Positions 37,102 to 47,205 of a stretch of DNA of 64,000 nucleotides are shown here, piece by piece. The stretch comes from Corylus avellana (lineage: Eukaryota; Streptophyta; Magnoliopsida; Fagales; Betulaceae). The translations under genes were made by a program, and so were the position numbers. Every line of letters starts with the position of its first letter. Within the stretch, counting starts at the first letter, position 1. The notes beneath the pieces were generated by a model, which saw only the letters and a program-made list of their open reading frames with translations, searched no databases and was not told the DNA's origin. Location: positions 28,631,382 to 28,695,381 of the forward strand of contig NC_081547.1 in the NCBI RefSeq assembly GCF_901000735.1, read 5' to 3'.

Positions 37102-38905
37102 TTACAATTATCTGTGACGTGTCTAATTGTAAGGGAAAAGAGGCATGATGGATGGGGGTGTTATCAAATGCGTCAAAGCCACCTGGTTGATCGGATTAGG
37201 CTTGGGAGGTTTTTGTTTATTGATTTGTGACATAAAATTAAGCTTCTAATTAATATCTGTTATTACTTTTCTTTTTATTTACGTCTTCTATTTTGCCATT
37301 TTTTTACTCGTACTAACATTGCTGTATTATATTTTGATGGTAAGAATTCTCAAATTTGGTCGGAAGGGTTGTGAGGTTTACCTGTTCTTAGGTAACACCG
37401 AGCCGATAAACTTTACAATTTTAGAGAATTCCAATCCAAGCCACTGAAACCAGGAAAAAAGGTTTGAGATTCCTAGAGTTAATTGTCGGAATTGCAATTT
37501 AAGTATTCTCACAAGACCGATAAGAACTACCCAAATTGTGGCTGTTGTCATTATTACTTAATAGATTATGATACTCTAAATGTTGTAGGATAATTATGAG
37601 GATATGTGACCCTACAATATGGTTTTTTTTTTTTTTTTCCTTTCTCTTTATTCTAAAGGAGTTTTTCTCTTTTAAATTCTAAAGGAGGTTGACAAGGCTT
37701 ATTTAATCATTTACTTGAATATATTTAAAAGGGAAGATCCCATTCAAGGAATTTTTTTCCTGGTACTGTGAGCTGAGCCCATTTATGATTCTGAGCATTT
37801 TACAGGTCAAACACATAAACAAACATCAATAGGATAGTATAGGACCAGTGTACCACCTTTGTAAATGCCAAGTTGCCAATTTTGTTATAAAGTTTCGTTT
37901 TTGGTAGGGCAGACTATAAAAGTAATTTCGTACTCCTTCCCTTATGGGTTGTTGGATAAACAATAGGTAGGCCAAATGGGCCACATTTATATATTCCAGC
38001 CCATTGGCTGTATTATTGGGCACGATGGGCCAAGGAGCCGAATTAAGATGATTTGTTGAGACAGAGTGTCATTTCCGGATTCGGATCCCCTCCAATTTTG
38101 AGAAATATAAGTTTCTCCAATTTCAAAATCTTGACCGTTCTTTACATCTAAGGGTGCAAAACATGACCGCTGAGTTTACGAGGAACACGTTGTTCAAAGT
38201 TTAAAACGAAAGGAAAATGATTTCAAAACCCAAAAAAAACCCATCTTCTGCCGCTCCCTTCTTCTTCTTCCTCAGGCGAAGCTAAAAAAATCCCAGCTTT
38301 ACCGACCCAGACGACGGTGAGACAAGCACGTCGTCGAATGGGTTCCCGAAGGAGGCCGTGGTCTATCTGGAGAGAGAGAGAGAGAGAAATCAGTGTGAAA
38401 TAAGAGAAAGGAGGAGAATCAGTGTTAAATAAGAGAAAGGAGGAGAATCAAGAAAAAATAAAGGTACGCACACGGCACATCTCTTTCCCTCTTGTTCCTC
38501 TAAGTTTGGGTGGATTTATGAAAATTTTGGGTATAATCAAAACCCTTTTTTCTTTCGTGATTTGTCAAAAGATCTCTAATCTTATTTGGCTGCGAAGGAG
38601 ACTCAGATCTAATCACAGGGAAATGCCAAATTAAAGTTTTGCCCCCTCCGCTCTTTCAGGAAACATCCTTTTCCAATTTTCTTCGATCTTCGATATGTTC
38701 GGAGTGATACCAACTTCGGCATGGGATTATGCTGCAATGATTTAATCGCAAACTCTCTGGGTTGCTTTTATATGATCTGGGTAATGATTTATTAGCCAAC
38801 TATGAACGATTTGAAACTGTGGAAGAGTTGACTACGTTCTTGGTAGGGAGGTTTTTGCATGATTTTAATGGTTATTGGTTGAAGTTGAATATATATATAT
38901 AAGCT
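37102..38905. other. Intergenic plus leader of the FAS1 gene
   Basis: 37102-38200 is the BAHD 3' flank and AT-rich spacer. From about 38230 the sequence turns less AT-rich, with pyrimidine and GA runs (38360-38387), and a good donor site (AAAG|GTACGCAC near 38463) suggests a 5' untranslated exon joined to the FAS1 coding exon at about 38890. That splicing is inferred. Confidence 0.5.
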
Positions 38906-39481
38906 ATGGAACTGCCAAAGAAGATGAGGAGAAGGGGCTTTTTGAAGAACTGGATTGCTTTTGTATGCGTAGTTGTGTCTGTTTGTTGCCTTTTTGTTGT
39001 CGTTTCAATGCTTCGGCTTCCTGAAGTGCCAGTTGGGTTGTATCGATCAACAGAGATGGGAGAAGTTTCCGAGAAAGACAAGTTTTTTGGGAGATTTGGG
39101 GAGATGATGATTGAGATGTTGCCTCAAGATCTTGCTTTTACTGTCTTTGTTCCTTCCCAGAGAGCTTTTGAGCGTGATTTGAGGCTACGAGAGAATGATA
39201 GTCTGGTGGGGGAGAAGATGAATGATACGTATGCAGTAGTTTCTAGGATTTTGGGTTTCTCGGCTGTTCCTCGGACGTTGTCATCAGTTACGGTGCCGTT
39301 TGGTAGGGAAATCTCATATGATTCCATCTCTGGGTTTACGTTGTACATTTCGAAGGATGTAGATGGGGTGCTGGTCGTTAACAGAGTCCGATCAGAAAGG
39401 GTGGATCTTAGAAAGAGAGAGATTGTTGTGCATATTATGGATGGAGTCATCATGGATACTGAGTTCGAGCAATCAATTTGA
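38906..39481 (+). CDS. Small membrane-anchored FAS1 (fasciclin) domain protein
   Basis: 191 residues in one coding exon. The N-terminus is basic (PKKMRRRGFLK, 4-14) and leads into one membrane segment (about 17-36, rich in Val, Cys and Phe), so a type II anchor or uncleaved signal is likely. Residues about 60-188 form a single FAS1-like domain: FTVFVPSQRAF (H1-type motif, near residue 78), GREISYDSISGFTLYI, VLVVNRVRSERVDL and VVHIMDGVIMDTEF (H2-type end). There is no Pro/Hyp-rich arabinogalactan region and no GPI signal, which sets it apart from the usual fasciclin-like arabinogalactan proteins. FAS1 domains mediate adhesion or cell-wall contacts in other proteins; the role of this short type is not known to me. 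Confidence 0.82.
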   Translation: MELPKKMRRRGFLKNWIAFVCVVVSVCCLFVVVSMLRLPEVPVGLYRSTEMGEVSEKDKFFGRFGEMMIEMLPQDLAFTVFVPSQRAFERDLRLRENDSLVGEKMNDTYAVVSRILGFSAVPRTLSSVTVPFGREISYDSISGFTLYISKDVDGVLVVNRVRSERVDLRKREIVVHIMDGVIMDTEFEQSI

Positions 39482-41080
39482 GCTGATTACAGTGAAGAAG
39501 AAAGAACGAGTGAAAACCATCCATCAAAGCTCTATTTAAATTGACATCATTTAGAACAAGACATCATTATTATGATACCAAAACATGTATTTTGAGATTA
39601 GATTTTTGAGACAAATAGTAATTTAATCAAGTTAAGATTTAATCAGAGACATATTTTGCACATCTTTGGTCCTCATTATCCTGCCAATTGATTATAATTT
39701 CAATTGAAGTAGAAGCTTTTGCTATTTTGTTTCTCTCGACAAAGCACCTCTCATTGATGTGGTTCATTTTGTTACGAGTGTATGCTGAAATGCTGTAAAC
39801 CTTCAAAATGAAAATCGGCTGCTATTTTCTGTCAAATACATATTGTATTTTTTGTCCTGTGCTCTAGTCCAACAAAGCCCATCCTCGATGCAAGCTTTTG
39901 ATTATAGCAACCCACCATCCTATATATGGAAAATCTCCCTAGTCAAATTATGGTCTTGTAGTACCATTTTATTTTGGATTGGGATCCCCATGCTATTTTC
40001 TGTCCCAGGAAAAGTCTATGAGATAAGATAACAAGGGGCCGTAAGTGGGACCTATTGCTCGGGTGGGCCTCCTATTCAGCTCCATCAAGAGCCAAGGAAA
40101 CTGAGGTTCATCCAAACTCGTTTTGCTTTTTCTGCATATTAAGGGCATGAATCAACAATCTATAAACAAAGCAATAAAAATGATAATAGTTGAATTGGAA
40201 TTCCAATTCATTAGGATTAAATTGTTCAGATTTGATTAGATTAATAGTTGAGTTAAAATAGGATTTCAATTATTTAAGATTAGGTTTATTTGAATATTTA
40301 ATATGTAATCTAGTTATCAACTGTAGTTTATTAATAGACCATTTTATTAATGAAGAAATCAGAGAATGAATTAACCGTATATATTTGTGGTATTCTGGTG
40401 TTCTTGTGCCCTAAGTGAAGAATTGTGATCTCTCCTACCCGAACCCGAAATGAGTTCTCAAATCCCATCTCACGTCACTAGAGTTCACTCAGTACTAATC
40501 TGCATGCAAGACATTCTATGCAATTCAAATAATTGTGTTAATAGTTAATCAATATACACGTCTCTCTTACGTAAATCTACACAAAACAAAGATCATTAAA
40601 ATTCATCTGTGTTAATATGGATTTTCAGCATACTCTCACGGGAGCATACATGCGCTTAAGGGCACCCAAGGAAGAAAAGAACAAAACTGTAGTTACAATG
40701 CACAGAGCTTGATGAATGTGACTCCAGAAAAGAGACGTTCAAGTGCGATGAAGAATACCAACCTACCAAGTCCAAAGCAAATCTTTGTCTTCTTTAGAAA
40801 GGTGTCCTTAAATTTTTCTCAATTATGGATGTGCAACTCTTGTAAAATTAAATAACTCCTTGACTTTTCTCCATATTATCTTTCATGAAGCCAGTGAATA
40901 AGAGTCTTTGATGATGGCAGTGTTTATCATCCTTGGTTATGATGCATTGAAGAGTTCAACCCCACCAGCAATGGAGTCAGTACCCAAAACAATTTGAAAA
41001 TGAAGAAAATTGTGAAGTTAATCTAGTTTGCTTCGATAGAAGTATCCCAGCAGAAACTGTATCTCCATCCACTCTTGTGA
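39482..41080. other. Intergenic; possible RPN8-derived scrap near 40096-40185
   Basis: Between two convergent genes (FAS1 plus, SWIM minus). AT-rich, without a gene. A segment near 40096-40185 matches two separate parts of the RPN8 locus: GGAAACTGAGG(C/T)TCATC of its 3' flank and AAGGGCATGAATCAACAATC of an intron (see findings). Confidence 0.5.
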
Positions 41081-44000
41081 TTACCTTAACCGTGACAATC
41101 TTTTCCGCTTCCGATTCTTCTTCCGTACAGCAGCAATCTTCATACCCTTGGAACTAGATGGAAGAGGCAACGTGGACGATGGCTTGCCAACATAGGTTCT
41201 GCCTTTCTTCGAAACCCATTTCAAAGGCAGATTATTTACCACAGTGCCAATATCACTAGAACTTGTCAGTTCAACAAGTTTCTGAATTTGATCAAGCATG
41301 TGGTGAGTCCAGGCCATCGACAGATCTAGTGAAACTGAATCATCCATTGGTTTTTTCCATAGGTTCATCAGTATCTCTTTATATGATTGATAAGACATTG
41401 AAGGTTGATAACTTTTATGGTTTTCGCATATCATATTGACCTTGATTACATGCTTGCACAGGTTTCCTTGCATTGACCATGCACAATCACAGAATGCAAA
41501 TTCAGATCCAGGATTCCACACTAGACGTGCAAGGTTGCCGTCTCTTTGGCTTAAAACCTTGGCAAAGAGGTGGTCCTGATCATCCAAGGTAACTGCAGAA
41601 TCAGGAATCTGTAGTGCCCTGTACCATGATGTAGAAGCAATATATTCTTCCTTCACATTTTGAAAAGAACCACTTTCATCTGCATAGCGGTCAAGCCAGT
41701 AGCTCGAATGCAGTTCAGTAGTAAGCTTGTGCACTAGCCAGTCAACTCTCTGAAGTGCACCAAGATGCGAATCGTCAAACAGTTTGGCTTTAAGCTTCAC
41801 ATGATAGGCTTCTATGGCACCAGATGCCTCCTGGCTAGCAAGTGGAAGAGTTCCAATTGTGGAAAGCCACATTTCTGTTAGATAAAGAGCAAGCAAATGT
41901 TAGATGCAAAAATTTCAAGGCAACTTCACACACAGTCTTGTATGAGTGTGTGCATGTCTTTGCATGGGCATTTATGAGAGCTACAGAGAGAAATCGAACC
42001 AATCTTAGGCACCCAAGATGCCTTGAAATATTCCATAAAAGTAGTTTGATCAACAAAATCCTGGGCTAGTTCTTCCAAGGCAGCGAAACTATCAACTCCA
42101 TCCCAAATGCTATACACTATCTTCCCCAGACGTTTAAATATTTCGCGCTGAACTTCAATGTTATTGCATTTCTTAACAATATTCCTTAGCCATGATCTAC
42201 GAACACGCCAGAGGGAAAAAAGTACAGGACAGCAAAATATGTCCCTGAAAAAGAGGTCAATACTATCTATAAATAACTCCATTCCAAAGTTTGTTATTTT
42301 TGTTTCAAAACACAAAGTTAGAGCAAGTGATTCCTGCCTTATGGGATCAGTTTCAGCCGCTGCATCATCAATCAAAAACCCACTGACCTTCCATCCAGGC
42401 TCGACGCTACGGGCTCTATCATGTAGAGCTTTCATCCATTTAGACATGTCTGGCTTTGCAAAGCTGCGTGTGATAACCCATGCAACAGGGAGGGCATGCT
42501 TCCTTGAATCAAATACAAGAAGCGTGCACAAGGGGTACTGCAATTCAACAAATAATGACAAAAATATTCTCTCCACTAACAATTTTTAAAGCTAGTATAA
42601 ATGACAATCAATGAATTAAATACCTTAAGTCTCTTTATGCCAAACGTCGAATCAACAGCAATAAGACTGCGATGGCCAAAACGGATCATTTGTTGCAATT
42701 GCCATTCTGTTTGAATACCCAAAATGAAAGGAGCTGCTTCTGAAGTATCCTGATAAAAGAATATAGTCTTTTTATTGCGTTCAACCCACATCCGGATGCT
42801 AGCTTGGTCATCTAGATCCAACTCGTGGGTAGATCGCTTTATAATCATTCCAAGTTTGTGGACATACTGGGAAGCAAGGCTATTAACTTTTGCATTTGAA
42901 CCGCAGTATCGTTGAATCCCTTCTATGTGTTTCTCTAACACATTCTCTTCAGGAATGCCCAGATAGATCATAGACATTGTCTGTTGTTGAATCTCGTTAC
43001 AGATATAAGGAATTTTCTTGGCACCAGGGCCAATGGCATCTCTGTCAAGTGGCCCATGGCACACAAAGCCAGACTTGTTTACATGGCGCCTGACACTATA
43101 ATTATATATAATAAGTGCAAGTGATGGACGAGCATAAAGGCGCTTCACCACAAAATGGCAGGTGCAGCCTCGCATGGATTGAGGTCTAGCAGCACGATTG
43201 CGGGTGTTAAGCCGATATCTTCGACTAGGTAATACACCCCCACCTTCCCCATAATTTTCAGGACCAAATGAACACCAATACCTTCAAGAATCAAAATATG
43301 AAATCAACATAAGAAATTTAGGAAGCTTTGTGTCAATTAAGAACATTGGTTTTATATCATTTTTGTATCCATCTAGAACCTGTTATGGCTCAAACTTCAT
43401 AATTTTACACACACACACATCTATGTATGTATGTATGTAGTATCCATAACAAGGTCACAAAAGAGAAAGAAAAGGTTGTCATTGATACTTGTACATATTT
43501 TATACCTCACTTAATCAGGTCCAAACTTCTGAAAATTAAAAGGCAAAGAACAAAACAGAAGGAAAGTTTCTTAGAATCACATCAACATCTAAATGCCAGA
43601 TCCAGAGATCACACATACTTTTGATAGCTTTAAACCATCAAAACAATGTCTTGTCAGGATTGTGTTAAACAATGTAACACCACAATATCTAATAAAAAAA
43701 AACAATATAGCACCACAGTCCCACATTTGAAAGATGAATAACCCACATAGAGTGAGTAGATTATAAAGACACTCATGGATCCTAAGTTTCATATTAGCTT
43801 CTTACTAGGTGAGATTAGACTTTATAAGTGATTAGACTTTATTCGCTCCAAACTGCTAGTCATTTTAGAGTGATAACGCAGATGTGACTACAGCTTCCTT
43901 TAGGTTGTTACAAATGGTATCAAAGCAACCTAGCAACACATTGTGATATTGGAACACTGCATGATGTGGCCGTGACCAAAATGTCAAAGATTTAGGGGGA

Positions 44001-44590
44001 GGAGGGGGGGTCTTGTAATTCCCTAGTCCTATACTGGGATTATGAATAACCCACATGGGATAGTATATAAAAACACTCATATGTACTAAGTCCCATATTG
44101 ATTTGTTACAAGGTAAGACTAGACTTTATAATTGATTTTAGGAAGCTCCAAATTGACTAATTTATTTAGAGTGATAGAGCATATGTGCCTAGAGTTTTCC
44201 TTGGGTTGTTACATACAATGTATATGACATGGCAAGACAGGAAATCTACCTTTAACCAAAAAATTAAATAATTAAAAGAGCAAAAAGGACATGAAGTTTA
44301 CAAAGCAAAACATAATCTTACATCCTATATTCCAAATATTCATCATTCTTGTACTCCTTCAAGCTTCCCAAAGATCGTTTTCTTCCTCTTTCAATATGGA
44401 ACCGAGTTGGGCATTCCACGTTAGAGCATTCACCAATTATAAATGCATCAACACGTTCATAAGGAATGAGGGCAACATCATCTTCACGTTCAGAATTGCG
44501 AAACTTGGTCCAAGTCAAATCAGCAGAACAGAACTCCTCCTCTGGTGGATCTTGTACCGGGATATCAAATATGGATTCTACTATAGCCAT
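41081..44590 (-). CDS. SWIM zinc-finger, MULE-transposase-derived protein
   Basis: Five exons (minus): 44322-44590, 42624-43281, 42338-42537, 42000-42244, 41081-41874, giving 721 residues. The family (resembling Arabidopsis At1g60560) is a domesticated Mutator-like transposase related to FAR1/FHY3, presumed nuclear. The N-terminal part has VESIFDIPVQDPPEEEF (4-20), YWCSFGPE and RGCTCHFVVKRL (a WRKY-GCM1/FAR1-like zinc region). The transposase core holds QTEWQLQQMIRFGHRSLIA, LLVFDSRKHALPVAWVI and VSGFLIDDAAAE. The SWIM finger is Cys586-x-Cys588-x8-Cys597-x-His599. The end is a basic stretch (RKKNRKRKRLSRLR), a likely nuclear signal. Intron 3 has a GC donor and is 93 nt, in frame and open (see findings). 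Intron 1 carries a TRIM. DNA target unknown. Confidence 0.88.
43673..44213 (+). mobile_element. TRIM element in intron 1 of the SWIM gene
   Basis: Two direct repeats, 43673-43912 (TGTAACACC...GGTTGTTACA) and 44014-44213 (TGTAATTCC...GGTTGTTACA), enclose only 101 bp. The interior starts with TGGTATCAAAGC (43915-43926), a near-perfect initiator Met-tRNA primer-binding site, and ends with the polypurine tract AGGGGGAGGAGGGGGGG directly before the second LTR. Flanks AACAA and TACAA may be a decayed 5-bp target duplication. It is inserted antisense to the host gene and has no coding capacity. Confidence 0.85.
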
Positions 44591-45519
44591 CGGTAAAACG
44601 CTACCCACTAATAAATAAACGCATTGGCACAAATTAGTACCACCTTATCTGCAAAATAAAGTGCACACAAAAGAAAAATCAACCAAAGAGCAGAGGCAAA
44701 CCATTCAAAACAGGCAAATGTGCATAGCAGCAAATTTAATTAGACCATTACTACTTGTTATTCTATACATCCTTTTGAACAAAAACTTCTATTTTTGCTA
44801 TAATGAGAAAAATTATTCTCAAATAGTGAAGAAGAGGGTTCACCATTGAGGAAGTCTGATCCATGTAAAAATTCATTTTTGGTAATGATCATATGAAGTT
44901 CAAGAAGGATTGGGCATACCATCTTTTCTTAAAGATAACAAAGTCACAACAGTGCAACACAAAATTCCTATTTGAGTTGAGATACTAAGAGAGCACATTC
45001 TACCCATCTCAACCATATGAAGAAATAATAGGAGTTGCTAATGAGCAACAAATTAAGTATTGTCTTTTTCTAATTATTATAAGGAAGTATCCCGCAAGTC
45101 TAGGGGTGTAAACGAGCCGAGCTTGGCTTGTCCGGGCTCGGCTCATTTACTTTGAGGCCAGGCTCGAGCTCGACACGAGCCTAGAAATGTTGCTCGAGCT
45201 CAAGCTCGATTAATTTTGGGATGTATATGTACATGCATTTGGCAAAAATGATTCAATCCTATAATTCAATATTATGTGAAAGACCAACACCCATCTGTTT
45301 AATAAGACGAAGATACTTTTTCTGCTCTAATTTCATCAAACACAAACCATAATTCAGTAAAAAACAGAAACCCCAATACCTATCTATCCAAAAATATTTA
45401 CACATTTTTCTGGGCAACCAAACAAACACATCAAACGGCAAAACCCCAAACCATCCACCACCCAAGAAGAAACGGAGTAAAAAAAAACCCAAAAAGAAAA
45501 GAAAAACCCACAAATCTTA
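44591..45519. other. 5' flank of the SWIM gene
   Basis: Promoter and possibly untranslated exon of the minus-strand SWIM gene. No protein-coding feature is seen. A fragment rich in GAGCTCG/CGAGCCGAGC words at about 45104-45215 is a dispersed repeat. Confidence 0.5.
45104..45215. repeat. GAGC-rich dispersed repeat fragment
   Basis: Begins TAGGGGTGTAAACGAGCCG and continues with repeated GGCTCG/GAGCTCGA words. This opening is one I associate with widespread hAT-type non-autonomous repeats in dicots. Only one end is visible, so it is probably truncated. Confidence 0.5.
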
Positions 45520-45776
45520 TCACCTCCTCCGCCTCCGATCCGCGGCGTACTGCGAGAGTGAAACGACCTCCGCGAGCGGCGTGGACAGCGGGGTTGGCAG
45601 CGGCAAGTTCCTGGAAACCGGGCACGAGCCGTTCAGCTTCAGCCAGGCGTCGAGGTGTGTGGTTGCTGCGGTGGTGGTGGTGTTGCTGTTGGGGGCACTG
45701 GGGGAGTGGTGGGAGCGGCAACAGAGATAGGAGGCGAGGAGGATGGTGGAGACTGTGAGAGGAGAGTCGAGAGAAT
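45520..45776 (-). pseudogene. ATL-type RING-H2 E3 ligase relic
   Basis: Read on the minus strand in one frame, it gives a membrane-like segment SPLTVSTILLASYLCCRS, a low-complexity Asn/Thr/His stretch, then the second half of a RING-H2 finger, HLDAWLKLNGSCPVSRN, and the family-typical tail LPTPLSTPLAEVVSLSQYAA followed by DRRRRR and a stop. ATL E3 ligases need a full C3H2C3 ring. Here the first half (the CxxC, the Cys and the first His) is absent, and the last CPxC has become CPVS. No Met opens the frame; a stop lies just upstream. The copy is therefore broken, probably by an internal deletion. No other copy is in the window. Confidence 0.7.
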
Positions 45777-45954
45777 GGAGAGATCAGAGATGATAGATTT
45801 AGGTTAAATTTGGGTTCTCTAATTTACAACCGTTGGATTTGGAAAAATAATTAAATTTTAAATATTAACGGTTTGATTCGTTTTACCAAAAGCTTATCTC
45901 ATGTGGCTGTCTCTACTTATATCTGGTGTGCTTGTTTAATATGATACATTGATT

Positions 45955-46020
45955 ATATATATAAAAGTGGGAAAGTGTGTATATATATATATATATGTGC
46001 GTGTGTTTATATCTAATATA

Positions 46021-46051
<31 letters not shown>

Positions 46052-46053
46052 AA
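45955..46053. repeat. (TA)n microsatellite cluster
   Basis: Several TA runs end directly against the 5' edge of the BAHD pseudogene, so the duplication breakpoint or a later deletion end lies in or next to them. Confidence 0.9.
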
Positions 46054-46054
46054 C

Positions 46055-47205
46055 ACATCGCTCTCCTCAAGAGCGGCCTCTCTCAAACACTTTCCCACTT
46101 CCCACCTCTCACTGCTCGGTTAAGGACGGACTCCGATGACTACATGTACATCACTTGCAACGACAAGGGAGCGGATTTTATCCACGCCACTGCCAGCAAT
46201 TTGTTCGTTCGCGACATTTTGACTCCGACCCATGTGCCAGACTGTATCAAGGAGTTCTTTGCGTTCGACCGAACCGTGAGATGATGGCCATTTAAAGCCC
46301 ATCTTGGCCGTACAGGTCACAGAGTTCGCCGACGGCGTTTTCATCGGCTGCTCTGTCAACCACACGGTTATCGATGGCACGTCGCTTTGGAACTTCTTCA
46401 ACACCTTCGCTGAGAAGTCTCGCGGGGTGAAGAGCATCTCGAAGCAACCGGACTTTTCCCGGAGCTCTCCGTTGATTTCGCCGGTGGTGCTGAAATTACC
46501 AGCGGGCAGTCCCAAGGTCACCTTCTCCGTCAACGAGCTGTTGAGTGAAAGAATCTTTAGCTTCAACAGAGAAGCGATTTCAAAGCTGAAAGAAAGGACG
46601 AATAAAAACAAAAACAAAACTGACGAAATCTCATCGTTTCAGTCCCTCTCCGCGCTTCTCTGGCGGTCCGTTACGCGCGCGAGGAAGTTGCCGTCCAACA
46701 TAAGACGACGTTTAGAATGGCAGTGAATTGTCGCCACAAGCTGGTGCCGAAGCTGGATCCGTATTACTTCGGGAACGCGATTCAAAGCATTCCGACTCTT
46801 GCCTTAGCTGGTGACGTGTTGTCTCGTGATCTGCGCTGGTGCGCAGAGCAGCTCAACAAAAATGTGATGGCCCATGGCAAGTTGACAACGATATGGTGCG
46901 CCGCTTCATAGTGAATTGGGAGAGCGATCCCAAATGTTTCTCGCTGGGGAACTTCGACGGTGCATCGATGACCATGGGTAGTTCTCCGAGATTCCCGATG
47001 TACGACAATGATTTGGGGCCGACCCTTGGCGGTCAGGAGCGGAAGAGCCAACAAATTTGACGGTAAGATCTTGGCCTTCCCGGGGAGTGAAGGCGGCAGA
47101 AGCGTAGATCTCGAAGTGGTTTTGGCGCCCAAGACCATGGAGGGGCTTGAGGCCGATTCTGAGTTCATGCAATACGTGACCAAATCCAAAATCTCGAATG
47201 TCTAA
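46055..47205 (+). pseudogene. BAHD acyltransferase pseudogene (copy of the 35.6-kb gene)
   Basis: Very similar to the intact BAHD gene but dead. It starts at the codon equivalent to residue 63 (IALLKSGLSQTL), so the first 62 codons are gone and TA repeats take their place. A 2-bp deletion after the codons for DRTV (near 46279) shifts the frame. An in-frame loss of about 56 codons removes the Asn-rich insert (near 46600). A further shift occurs at the codons for KLPS (near 46697), and another lesion lies near 46876-46912. A 5-bp deletion at about 47015 destroys DFGWG. The catalytic motif survives as HTVID. There is no sign of selection on the reading frame. Confidence 0.92.

Noticed and set aside
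40905..40990. TGATGATGG motif considered as box C of a snoRNA
   Set aside because: No box D (CTGA) at a suitable distance and no terminal stem.
43915..43926. TGGTATCAAAGC considered as part of a tRNA gene
   Set aside because: It is the primer-binding site beside a TRIM LTR. No cloverleaf can be formed around it.
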